Source of the DNA: Enoplolaimus lenunculus
Lineage: Eukaryota; Nematoda; Enoplea; Enoplida; Thoracostomopsidae
Direction: 5' to 3'
DNA: 64,000 bases
NCBI GenBank assembly: GCA_030248215.1
Contig: JASANG010004073.1
Span: 186,001-250,000, forward strand
The stretch's first letter is position 1. Every line of letters begins with the position of its first letter. Below the pieces are notes generated by a model that saw only the letters and a program-made list of their open reading frames with translations, was not told the DNA's origin and made no database searches. The position numbers and the translations under genes were made by a program. Shown here piece by piece: positions 10,944 to 22,100 of the stretch.

Positions 10944-11863
10944 TTTATTTTGAGTTTATTTCTCGCTTACTTTGCTCATGAGGTTGTTTCAGCTACGGAT
11001 ATAGCAATTTTACATCCCACGTCAAAAATTCCTGGACCCACAGCTGCATAGTTTATTTTAAGCTCTATTTTAGTGTTCTCTTTGAAAACAGAAAACGTAT
11101 TCCGCGACGCTGGGTTCGTGCAGTTCGGACCCGGGCCGAGAGCGATGGGCCCGGGTAGGACCGCGAGCCTTAAAGAATCGAGCCAGTCCCCGTCTGGTTC
11201 AGGCGTGCCGCAGCCCCTCTGATAGAAAAAATGTGCCCATGCCACAGTAATCAAAAATATGTTGTGGGTGGAATTTTTTCAGTTGTCAAATATCACCAGT
11301 GTGGGTGGAACCTAAACATGTACCACCGAAGACGGAGGTCAACGAAACATGCCGGAGCCGGAGGTGAAGCGAAATTAGGTAGTAAAAATGATGGTTAATC
11401 AGTTAATTTTAGCCAATATCTCCAATATGTTGTTAAGTTATTTGGTTTTTACGTTTATTTTCTGCGAAGTTTCAAGAAATTTTTTCCTAAAAATTGTCAC
11501 AAAAGTAAAACGAAACGCGCAAAACGGATGTATTGTTTCAAAATTATGCAATATTTTACTACTAAAATTGCCTGAACCTCCGGGCAAAAATTCTACAAAT
11601 GCCGGAGTCGAACGGCGACTTTCTGCCGAACCCGGAGCCGGAGGCCGATTTTCTGCCGGAGCCGGAGGCAGACCTTCAGTTGTACCTGCCTGTGACCTTA
11701 CAATTTTCTCTCGCTAAAAATGGCACATATATGGCATACATTAAAAATTACACTTCATAACTTTTGCCACCTTGCCGCCCAGTCCACAATTTCGGGATCC
11801 GCCGTTGCGCCGAACGCCAAGATATTCCTCAAACTTGCCGGATGGATCGTGGTACTTTGTCAA
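10944..11863 (-). CDS. Candidate gene: terminal exon 10976-11218 with a possible upstream exon 11771-11863
   Basis: On the minus strand a strong acceptor (TTTTTTCTATCAG) opens an 81-codon coding stretch at 11218 that ends in TGA at 10976. Two AATAAA signals follow, at 10955-10960 and 10944-10949, so it looks like a last coding exon. Its base and codon composition is more GC-rich than the surroundings, and it encodes a Cys-containing segment (GCGTPEPDG, then NTKIELKINYAAVGPG, then DVGCKIAIS). Further upstream a second acceptor (TTTGTTTCTCAG) opens a stretch from 11863 to 11771 (LTKYHDPSGKF, GSRNCGLGGK) with a phase-compatible but weak GTGGCA donor. The two could join. A distant resemblance to the MNNL-type N-terminal domain of Notch ligands crossed my mind but is not supported well enough to name it. 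No start codon or signal peptide was found. It may be a gene fragment. Confidence 0.35.
10955..10960 (-). terminator. Poly(A) signal AATAAA after candidate terminal exon
   Basis: AATAAA about 16 bases after the TGA of the candidate terminal exon, with a second copy at 10944-10949. The pair is the main reason to read the exon as a 3' end. Confidence 0.4.
11340..11700. repeat. CCGGAGCCGGAGG repeat element
   Basis: Short GC-rich repeats (GCCGGAGCCGGAGG) at both ends of an AT-rich core. A relative is at 61700-62035 in reverse, and a fragment near 26260. Confidence 0.5.
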
Positions 11864-12205
11864 CTGAGAAACAAATAGCTGTTCCGGGGCACGACATATC
11901 AGATATATTTGACGGGATTTGTGTTTGATGTCATATTTGTCAGACGAAAATGTTTTACACTGAGTCGATTTCAGTTTGGTGTTTAATATATTTGAAAGAT
12001 TTTTTTTAAAAATTATGCATTTCAGTGTTACTAATTTAATTGATTGTATAATTTTCTTCAATTGTCTGTTACAGTATTCTTGTCGAGTAAGTCCTCTTGA
12101 GTTTAATTGTGTAAAAGTTTTCACAAGTTTTATGGTTGTTTTTATATGTCCAAGTGTTAATTTTGGTTTCAAGGCCGTGTTTGCCGTTAATTTGGATACT
12201 CAGAG

Positions 12206-12383
12206 GGCCCATATAAAGATCAGGGGCGGAACGTGTTTCTGTTATCTGGAATAGATTAAGCTTTAGACTAATTTTTTGCTTTGATTTAGGTTTAGGTGTG
12301 AGCTGTTTGTTACGCTTAGGCTTAGGCATTCGAGTGAGGAATACCGGTTATACGACTGTTCCGTCTCTGTTGTGTACACTGGC
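12206..12383 (+). mobile_element. TTAGGC-bearing hAT-like MITE (family I)
   Basis: Left end GGCCCATATAAAGATCAGG, right end CTGTTGTGTACACTGGC, with short TTAGGC-like interior. Family I consensus termini are GGCCCATGTAAAGATCAGG and its inverse; interior begins with an AAGCTTAAGCTTTAGACTAA block. Confidence 0.6.
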
Positions 12384-12650
12384 TAGCCAGAGTATATAAA
12401 ACGGTAAATTTGAAGTAAAAAAGAATGTACTCGGTACGCGTTGCGTTTTTGACAAAATGAAGTTCAGTAAATGTCTTGATTTTGCGTTTGCAATGTAAAA
12501 TGTTCGTCTGGTCTGTTCACATTGCGTTTTCTAGCCAAATAGGCGAATAATTTGATAACATCAGTTAACAAATTTCGGCTTAATTTGTGGATCGTAACTA
12601 ATAAAAAATTTGTGTCCATCGAAAAATTCCATTTCCACCACTGTCGATTT

Positions 12651-13105
12651 TTTGCTTAGGCTTAGGCTTAGATTTAAGCTCATTCTTACACTTAGACTTA
12701 GGCTTAGATATACGCTCATTCTTACACTTAGACTTAGGCTTAGATATAATCTCATTCTTATACTTAGACTTAGGCTTAGATATAATCTCATTCTTATACT
12801 TAGGCTTACATATAAGCTTATTCTTATACTTAGGCTTACATATAAGCTTATTCTTATACTTAGGCTTAGATATAAGCTCATTCTTATACTTAGGCGTACA
12901 TATAAGCTTATTCTTATACTTAGGCTTAGATATAAGCTCATTCTTATACTTAGGCCTAGATATAAGCTCATTCTTATACTTAGGTTTAGATATAAGCTCA
13001 TTCTTATACTTAGGCTTAGATATAAGCTCATTCTTATACTTAGGGTTAACGCTTAGGAATATGCGTATACTACTGTTCCGTCCGACCCTATTGTATGCAT
13101 TGACG
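12651..13105 (+). repeat. 30-bp TTAGGC-like tandem array with a family I right end
   Basis: Eleven or so copies of a 30-bp unit (TTCTTATACTTAGGCTTAGA plus TATAAGCTCA), first copies 36 bp, ending in the ACTGTTCCGTCC right terminus. The left terminus is missing. It lies just upstream of exon 1 of the first MAM gene. Long open frames here come from the period being divisible by three. Confidence 0.8.
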
Positions 13106-13196
13106 CCGAGTTTTGGATGTAATATAAAATCTTTATCGGTTGATGCGATTTTACTTTGAGATATTAATTTTCTATGAATTTCACACTTTGCATAAA

Positions 13197-16100
13197 ATGA
13201 TTTATTTTATCAATTATCCTATCACAGTTTGTTACCATTTTGGTATTCTTATATGCGTAATTATAACTGTTGGTAAGTATGTTGTGTTCTGGACACTTAT
13301 TTGTTTTTGATGAAAATCTAATCGTTCCAAACTATAAATTACCAGTCGTGCAACTTTGCTCAATACGCAAAAGTTTTAGCCAATGCATAAAAATCTGTAT
13401 GCAAATTTTCTCATTATAAAACGTCCGCGTTGCAGTGAAACTATTGTAAACAAAGTATGTTGGAAAGTTGCTCAAAATACGTATATATGTGGCGTATTCC
13501 AGCTTTAATTATATAAAATATTCAGGAAAGTTTCAACGGCCGTTACAGTAAAAATACTTTTAGAATACAATATTTTATCGAAAGTTTGTTTCGTTTTTGC
13601 TCTGTTGTAACTCAGATTTAGCTTATATTCTAGTCAGTGGTGGATCCAGAAATTTTAAATGCGGAATTAACCGATACATAATAGTGAAAAAAACTCGCGA
13701 GCGAAGCTAACGACAAACCAGAGCTAATTTTGAGTCTGAATCTCAATACTAAAAACTTGGTTTCGATCCCGGTTGGAGGTACGCCTAAGAGCGGATGCTC
13801 TTAAGGATCCAGGCGTTGCCTATTTTGGACAACAACTAATCTTTGTGAAGACTCAATTGTAATATCGAAGAAAGTAATCGTTAGGTTTCACTCCGACACC
13901 TGTGCCCTAAACTGCAATGTTATTGAAATAAAAGTATTTTTTAATTTATTTTAAGGGCCAAATAAAGGTTGTTTCGTTTAAACTCTTGTGCGTAAAAAGG
14001 TCCCCTCGAAGAGACCTTTCCAAAAGTTTCGTTTTCGGTCCCAGGGTCGCGGCCAAGTTTTATTTCGGTGTGGGATAGCATCATTAGCTTCTCCCTGCGA
14101 GCGAGCGTAGGGGAAGGGAGAAAATTTTTTGTTTTTTGTTTTAGGATTCAAAAAGATTATTCTAAAACTTGTGAAACAGTTTTTTTTCGTGATTATTCAA
14201 AAATCTATAAAAAATACCCTGTATTTCTAAATTGTATCGATCTCTGAAGCGAATTTGTAATAATTCGCATGGGGCTAATTTTATTTCGGTATCACAATAA
14301 TTCGTCGCCCGACAACTCGTCACCCGAAAACTTGTCATCTGAAATTTCATTGGCTCGACAATTCGTCGCTTATCATTATGCTTAGGCTAAGGCTTATGCG
14401 TAGGATTACGCTTAGATTCTACTTTAGATTTATTTATACGCTTTAAGACACTGTCGGGTGACAAGTGTACGGCGACGAACTGTCGTATATTTAATTGTTT
14501 AATTACAGGAGCTTGTCGTACAGGACCACGTACCCCCGGACCAAGCAGACCAAGTCCAGGACCTGGATCAGGCGGAATCTCAAGTAAGATCTTCCTATTG
14601 TTAGTTTCAGCGTTATCTTGTGCTATTTTAGTCGTTTCTTAGATCAGCAATATAATAGTTTTAGGTAAAAATCTAAGCATCTTAAATTCTAGGATGCTAC
14701 GTAACTCTCAAATTTTAAAATGAAATTTCATTTATTGTCTATTTTAAAGTAAATTTTACAAATTGTGAACCAATTGTGTTTCATTTCGAAAGATACAAAG
14801 GCTGGTGATCGTAAATGTCAAAACAATGAATTCAAACTTTAACCCGTTCTCACATGAATATTTTTAATTTCGTATGAGATGTAATTTCAAGGTAAGATTC
14901 GATCCCCAGTCTCTCTGGTGGGAAGTGATCACGACAACCACTCAGCTACAGGAGCTTGACGCTTGAACCCGAGGGGGCTCTCACGTCTTCACTGCGTATG
15001 TACGCTACAAGTGTTAAACGCTACTGACAGCGTTTGTTTCGCTCGTATATTACTTGTATTTAGTTGCTCATAATATACTCTATGAGTGAAAGGGTTAAAT
15101 CGAACTTTTATAAAATTGCGAATATTTGTTGTTGCAAAAATTTGCACGTGTGAATAGAGCTCATAAAATGTCGTAGTCAAGGAGCGAACGGCTTGTGGCA
15201 GCGGTTCGTTTACGGTCGTTCTGGTCGTTTGGGCAGAATCGTTTTTCACATCGATAAGAAATTTTGTTTTATTTTCAGGAATTATTGGAGGTGATGCGTA
15301 TACGGAGGCATACATCGGTAGGTGATAGTTATAAAAGTGCTACTTAAATCCTGTATGTATCGCGTAATTTAGAAATTTAAATATAAAGCCTATACTGGAT
15401 TAGATTTTTGTTGTGTCTCAATAGTTCTAATTTTAAAAAATTTAAACTAATTGTGATAACTACAAATTTACTTAAATAGACGATGTAAAAATATTAAATA
15501 TAAAAAATTAAATTTTAAAAAAATTAAAAGAATATAAACAAAATCTATGCTTTAAAATTACACTCCAAAAATTAAAAAGAAATTAAAAGTTAAAAAATCA
15601 GTGATTTTAAAAATATTAAATTTCAAAACTTTATGTAAACATTAAAAAACCAAAATCACAAAAAATAAACATATTACAGGCGGTTGCGAAGCGAGATCAA
15701 TTTCGGCGTCCAGCGATTTAGACTGTAGCGAATGGGATTCGAGCTGCTGTTGGCATAACGTTGTAAGCACTGAAGACGATTTTGATTGGAGAAGATTGGT
15801 CGGCCAACCAGATTCAAGCACTGTTCAACGAATCACAGGACAGGCGTTTGGAAGTACACTGTGTGCCTGTTTTTAGCAGAGATAAAGAAAGCGTTGTCTG
15901 TGCCTGGGGGGCATATCCTGACCCGCGAGCGCAGCCCGGATCTTGGGGATCTTGTATACTTTCCTCCACGTTTAAGGTTAAGGCTTAGGTTTTGGCTTAG
16001 GCAAAGATTTAGGTTCAAGATTAGGAATTTTTCTTGCAAATTCCAAGCCTAAGCCTAAACCTTTTCCCGGTGCAAAAGAATGCACACGAATCGATTTTCA

Positions 16101-19100
16101 CTTGGGGGTCTGATCATATCAGTCATTTAGATGTGTATTATTTCGGTGCACTACAATTTCTCGTAGCTGGCATGGTTATTGCTAACGTAAGCTTGTCAGG
16201 CGCTGTTCGGATATCCCACGGCGTTCTTAGCATCAAATTAGCTGCGCTATGCTTTTTAGGCTCACTGCAGCCAATCAAATTGCTAAAAATCGCTAAAAAT
16301 ATGCGTTTAAGTGCAATAGACCCACCGTGCAGTTTGGTTGAGCTCTCACATTTGTATGCTAGATTTTAGACTTTATACGTTTTCTAAAATAGAACACATC
16401 AAAAATTAAGTAATTTTGCGGCGTGAATTTTTTAATTTTTTTTATGACAAAATGTATTAAAATGAGCATTTTTTCGCAAAAATATTTTAAAATATTTTAG
16501 TCAAATCAAAAAAATTGTTCAATTTCAGGGACTCCGTCAATAGTGGCGTTTCCTGATCAAAGACTGCCACAAAGCCATCGTGCATTTTTGGTCAGCGCTC
16601 CAATATTATGCCAAAAAGGTGACGGAAGTCTTTCGTTCAAGTTAGTTTTTTTTTTTAATTTTTTTATTTTTTAAAATTTCAATTTTTTTAAATCAATTTT
16701 TAAGTTTTATGATTTGAATCATGAGGTTGCAGAAGAATGCCACCGAAATTCGACTGGAAAAGCTCAAACGCTTAATTCCGTACCTCAGCGCAATTTTTGT
16801 TGATGATTTTGTACTGGACACCCGCGTAATAATTGTTGTTTACACAGGGGGCGTACGCGCAAAATTAGATTTGAGGCGAACACTGAATAATTTTGGGAGC
16901 CACTTCGGAATGGATCGAAAAACACATTTCAACCACAAAGTCTGGCGGAATCAATTTGGGGGGCAATAGCTAAATTCGGGGTGAGGGCGGCCCCCCCAAT
17001 GCCCCCATTGGGACACATTTGATTTTATTGCCCGGTAAAGACGGTGCTTCATTGAAGCGAGTTCACCATTTGCCAGTTCGTATCTGAACAACTAAAAATT
17101 TGAGTCGTTTTTCTAACGCACCAATCAAATCTCTCGGTACGGCATAACCGAGTGCTTAAAAAATCTTCAGCCAATCTCCTTAAAGAATACGGCCAATCCA
17201 AGTCAGAGTTTGACCATTGATTTCAGCGTTTGGAAATCGGACCAATCAATGTTACGGGTTTGTCAACGATTGCTAGGCAACGTGGAGCCAGAACATTCTA
17301 CATGCGAGAATGTTTTTGACAGTGGCCCAACTACAATAACCCCGTCAGGAATTGATGAAGTGTTTGAGGTTCGCAGCATGCCATTGTTTAAATATATTTT
17401 AACTTTCAAATCAGATTAAAAAATTTGTCAAAAATGCATCATTTTCCGAAATAGTCTTTAACCAAAACAATAACTAAATGTGAAATTGATAAAATTTAAC
17501 CCTTTCTCACATGAATATTTTCTATTTCCCCTGAGACCTACTTTTATGCTAGAATTTGAACTCTAGTGACTGGAGTGGGAGGCGTATACCATCACCACTC
17601 AGCTATAGGAGCTTGACGCTCGAGCCCGAGGGGGCTCTCACGTCTTGTGATTTAGTACTATGTATACGTGTTGCAATTATTAAACACTGTGCGGTATACA
17701 TTATTTAATGTATATACACTGCGCTGAGTTGCCTACGGGCAACTCAATGTGAGAAGGGGTTAAAATTTATACCGTTAGCTTCTGTATTGTCAAAGGTGTA
17801 CCGCATCTATGAACATTTGGGGATAAGTCTTTTAGCTTTGGAATTAGCGAATAGTGAAATTGTGAATTTAGCACAATTTTCGCATTCAATTCGTACCATA
17901 TTTGCACCATTATTGAGATCGGCAATAATTGCACGAGTTTGTTGGCCATGTGAAAATCAGGGGCGGAACGTTTTTCTGTGGGACTGCAATAGAGTAAGCT
18001 TAAGCTTTAGACTAATTTTTTGCTTGGCTTAGGCTTAGGCTTAGGCTTAGGAACATGCTTATTCCTACGCTTAGGCGTAGGTTTAGGTTTAGGCTTAGGT
18101 TTATGAAATTCCTAATAATACTGTTCCTCTCTTGTTCGCTACATTGATCGAAAAATTATTCTCAAATGCGGTTTACACATTTGAGAATATTGGCCTACGA
18201 TATGTTTTTTACTAAAATTGTTTACAATTTTTATCGAATTTTATTTGCATATTTTTTACTGTAAAAGAATATTAAAAATAACTTTTTTGTTTATTTTTTG
18301 AGATATTCTTCTATGCCGACGGAATGACTTCGGATAGTGATTTCATTATAGTTGACGATGTCACATATAGCGCTGTACTTTGTTCACGGGGACCTCCTGT
18401 AAGTATATTTTGTTTATTTTTAAATTAGCTATTAATGTGAAAAGTTACTTCTCATAGGCTTAAATATGCAACCAGTTTCTGTCCAACCCGGGTCCGTTGC
18501 CAGGGGGGGGGGGGTCAGGGGGTTTTAGCCCCCTCTTGAAAAATTTTGGTCCTCCTAGAAAATTTTCAACCTTGCTTATAAGTCATTGAAAACCTTTAAA
18601 TGTACCTCCTGAAGAGCCCCAACCCTCCGAGTAAGGTGAGCTGGCTACGGGCCTGGTCCAACCTCGAAATAATTTGTTAAAACGAGTACTGTATTGATCC
18701 GAATACCGTAACCGAATAACAAGGGGTGTACCCCCTGGAGAGGCCAAATAATTATCAGTACCCCCTCTTTTATTCGGGTCACTACAGTACACCAAAGCAG
18801 ATAAAAAATCTCGACCAATGTTACTTTGAGTTGCGTTAGTATAAGCATATTCCTAAGCCTAAGCCTATAAACCTATAAGCCTAACACAAGAAAAAACACA
18901 CTAAAGCTTTTTTTATACTTTATTATTGTTCCACCAAAATATGGTTCGATCCTCAAAGTAGAACGGGCTTAAGGCTCAAAGAGTATTTGGCAAAGTTTAA
19001 CAATTATAAATTAAATTCAATTTAGTATGGTTTATATTTGCTTATGCTAGACACCATTTCGGCCAGTATCATCTGAGTAATTTAAATTTAAATTTTAGGA

Positions 19101-22100
19101 AGACGGAGGTCCAGATATTTTTCCGTGTACATTTGAAACAGGTAATCGTTTCAAGTATGTTAATCTTCAATGTACATATCTGAGCTTATGCGTACCGAAA
19201 TAGGGCCCAATATATAACAGTGCGGTAACAGTAGTTCAAGCATGTTCCTAAGCCTATGTATAACCCTAAGCCTACACTCTTGGATCCGTCACTACTAAGG
19301 AATCCAAGTGTGGATTTTTTGGGAAGGGTGTGAAAAAGCCGACGACACAGACCAGATTGCGTCCTTCGATCCAAATTTTCGGTACGCCCCTGGTGATAGG
19401 TTTTGTTAACTTCTGCATTCATGTAACAGAATTTTTTCGAATTTACTGCACCTGTGTTATTTTTTGCAATTTGGTCGACAATTTAATGCAATGCTAAGAT
19501 TGAGAAACTTTTTATTTCAGGAGCAAAGTGCAATCAGCTTACAGGAAGAGGTTGGACACGACAAAGTGGTAAAATTGGCAATCCAAACACTGGCATTCCG
19601 GGCGAACCGTTCAATCAAGGTATTTAATAATTTTAATAATTTGAAATTTTCTAATTTATTTCTATATTGTTAAAGCTGGAATGCTCCACATACGTATTTT
19701 CGGTATCGTTTAGGCACACAGGTAAACTAAGTTTTTGACAATGCATATTTAATGCATGTACGTTTTATAGTTGTACTAAAGGGGATGTGAGTTTGAACTG
19801 TCACTCAGCTTTTATATCTTAAATTTTCAAGGTTCGTTGAAAATGTCAGCCCATGTTGCTTTAAGGGGCGTCCAGGTTTCTGGTGGTTTTTTGCTTAATT
19901 TTAAGCTTAGGCTTAGGCTTAGGAACTCATTTTTGCAACGCTTAGGCTTAGGCTTAGGAATGCGCATAATCTACTGTTACGCCCATTAAAGTAACATTGG
20001 CTTAAATGTCAGTATTTCTCGACTTTCTTTTAAACCTTCGAATACTTTGCCAATATTGCGTTTCGGGGCGTAAACAGTGGATTAAGCGTATTTCTACATC
20101 TAAACCTAAGCCCAGCTTGGCAAAAATGTATTCCTAAGCCTAAGCCGAAGCCTCAGTCTACGAAAAAAATGTATTATAGAATCTACACCTACTGTGTTAT
20201 GGACCCACCAAAAACTCCTGGACGTCCCTAAAATTAACATGGGCCCGAATACTGGTATATCTGAGTGTTACACATGTGTGCAACTACGTTTTTACTAAAG
20301 ACCTTGTTTTACACAAAGTTTATTCATTGCTTCTTGATGGTCAATTTTCCAACAACCATTTTTTGAGATACTGCAGCAAGTTAACTAAACTGTGATCTGT
20401 AAGTCTAGCAAAATAAGATACGGTCTCTTAACCCAACTCCGTAGTCAGCTAATTTTGCTATCGGGATTGGGAAATTTTTTAGGACGGTCATGCAAGAATT
20501 TATGACGGTTTACGAGGAAGTTTGAAATTTTTTAAGGGCGGGGCAAAATTCTTCCAGGACAGGCTGAGTCCCGCATGGCCCAAATGGAACCGGGATCGGA
20601 TACCGACATAAATCCGCAGAATGAATCGGAACGAAACGAAACTTTGTGGGGTACCAGGTTTCCATTTTGCGGACACTAGTAAATGCCGAAAAAATCACTG
20701 CGAAGTATAATCATTTTACGGATTTTTTAGACGCCGTAAACCAGAAAACGCACTTGGCCTGATCTGGTTAAGGGGATGCTTCGAGTTCAACTTATAATTA
20801 ATAGTTAATTTGGCCCATGTTACTTTAAGGGGCGTCCAGGTTTCTGGTTTTTCCATCAAAGAGTACGTTTAGATTCTAGTCTATATTTTTTACTTAGGCT
20901 TAGGCTTCGGCTTAGGCTTACACTTAGGAACAAATTTTTGCAACGCTTAGGTTTTAGGCTTAGGCTTACGATTAGGAATACATTTTGGCAACGCTTAGGC
21001 TTAGGCTTAGGCTAACGCTTAGGAACACATTTTTGCAACGCTTAGGAACACATTTTTTCAACGCTTAGGCTTAGGCTTAGGCTTACGCTTAGGAACACAT
21101 TTTTGCAACGCTTAGGCTTAGGCTTAGGCTTAGGCTTACGCTTAGGAACACATTTTTTCAACGCTTAGGCTTAGGCTTACGCTTAGGAACACATTTTTGC
21201 AACGCTTAGGAACACATTTTTGCAACGCTTAGGCTTAGGCTTAGGCTAACGCTTAGGAACACATTTTTGCAACGCTTAGGAACACATTTTTGCAACGCTT
21301 AGGCTTAGGCTTTGGCTAACGCTTAGGAACACATTTTTGCAACGCTTAGGAACACATTTTTGCAACGCTTAGGCTTAGGCTTACGCTTACGCTTAGGAAC
21401 ACATTTTTGCAACGCTTAGGAACACATTTTTGCAACGCTTAGGAACACATTTTTGCAACGCTTAGGCTTAGGCTTTGGCTAACGCTTAGGAACACATTTT
21501 TGCAACGCTTAGGAACACATTTTTGCAACGCTTAGGAACACATTTTTGCAACGCTTAGGCTTAGGCTTACGCTTACGTTTAGGAACACATTTTTGCAACG
21601 CTTAGGAACACATTTTTGCAACGCTTAGGAACACATTTTTGCAACGCTTAGGAACACATTTTTGCAACGCTTAGGCTTAGGCTTTGGCTAACGCTTAGGA
21701 ACACATTTTTGCAACGCTTAGGAACACATTTTTGCAACGCTTAGGCTTAGGATTTGGCTAACGCTTAGGAACACGTTTTTGCAACGCTTAGGAACACATT
21801 TTTGCAACGCTTAGGCTTAGGCTTACGCTTACGCTTAGGAACACATTTTTGCAACGCTTAGGAACACATTTTTGCAACGCTTAGGCTTAGGCTTACGCTT
21901 ACGCTTAGGAACACATTTTTGCAACGCTTAGGAACACATTTTTGCAACGCTTAGGAACACATTTTTGCAACGCTTAGGAACACATTTTTGCAACGCTTAG
22001 GAACACATTTTTGCAACGCTTAGGCTTAGGCTTTGGCTAACGCTTAGGAACACATTTTTGCAACGCTTAGGAACACATTTTTGCAACGCTTAGGAGCACA

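Noticed and set aside
12561-13056. Long open frames on both strands (about 150 codons)
   Set aside because: Produced by a 30-bp repeat whose length is a multiple of three; no start context, splice sites or non-repeat sequence.
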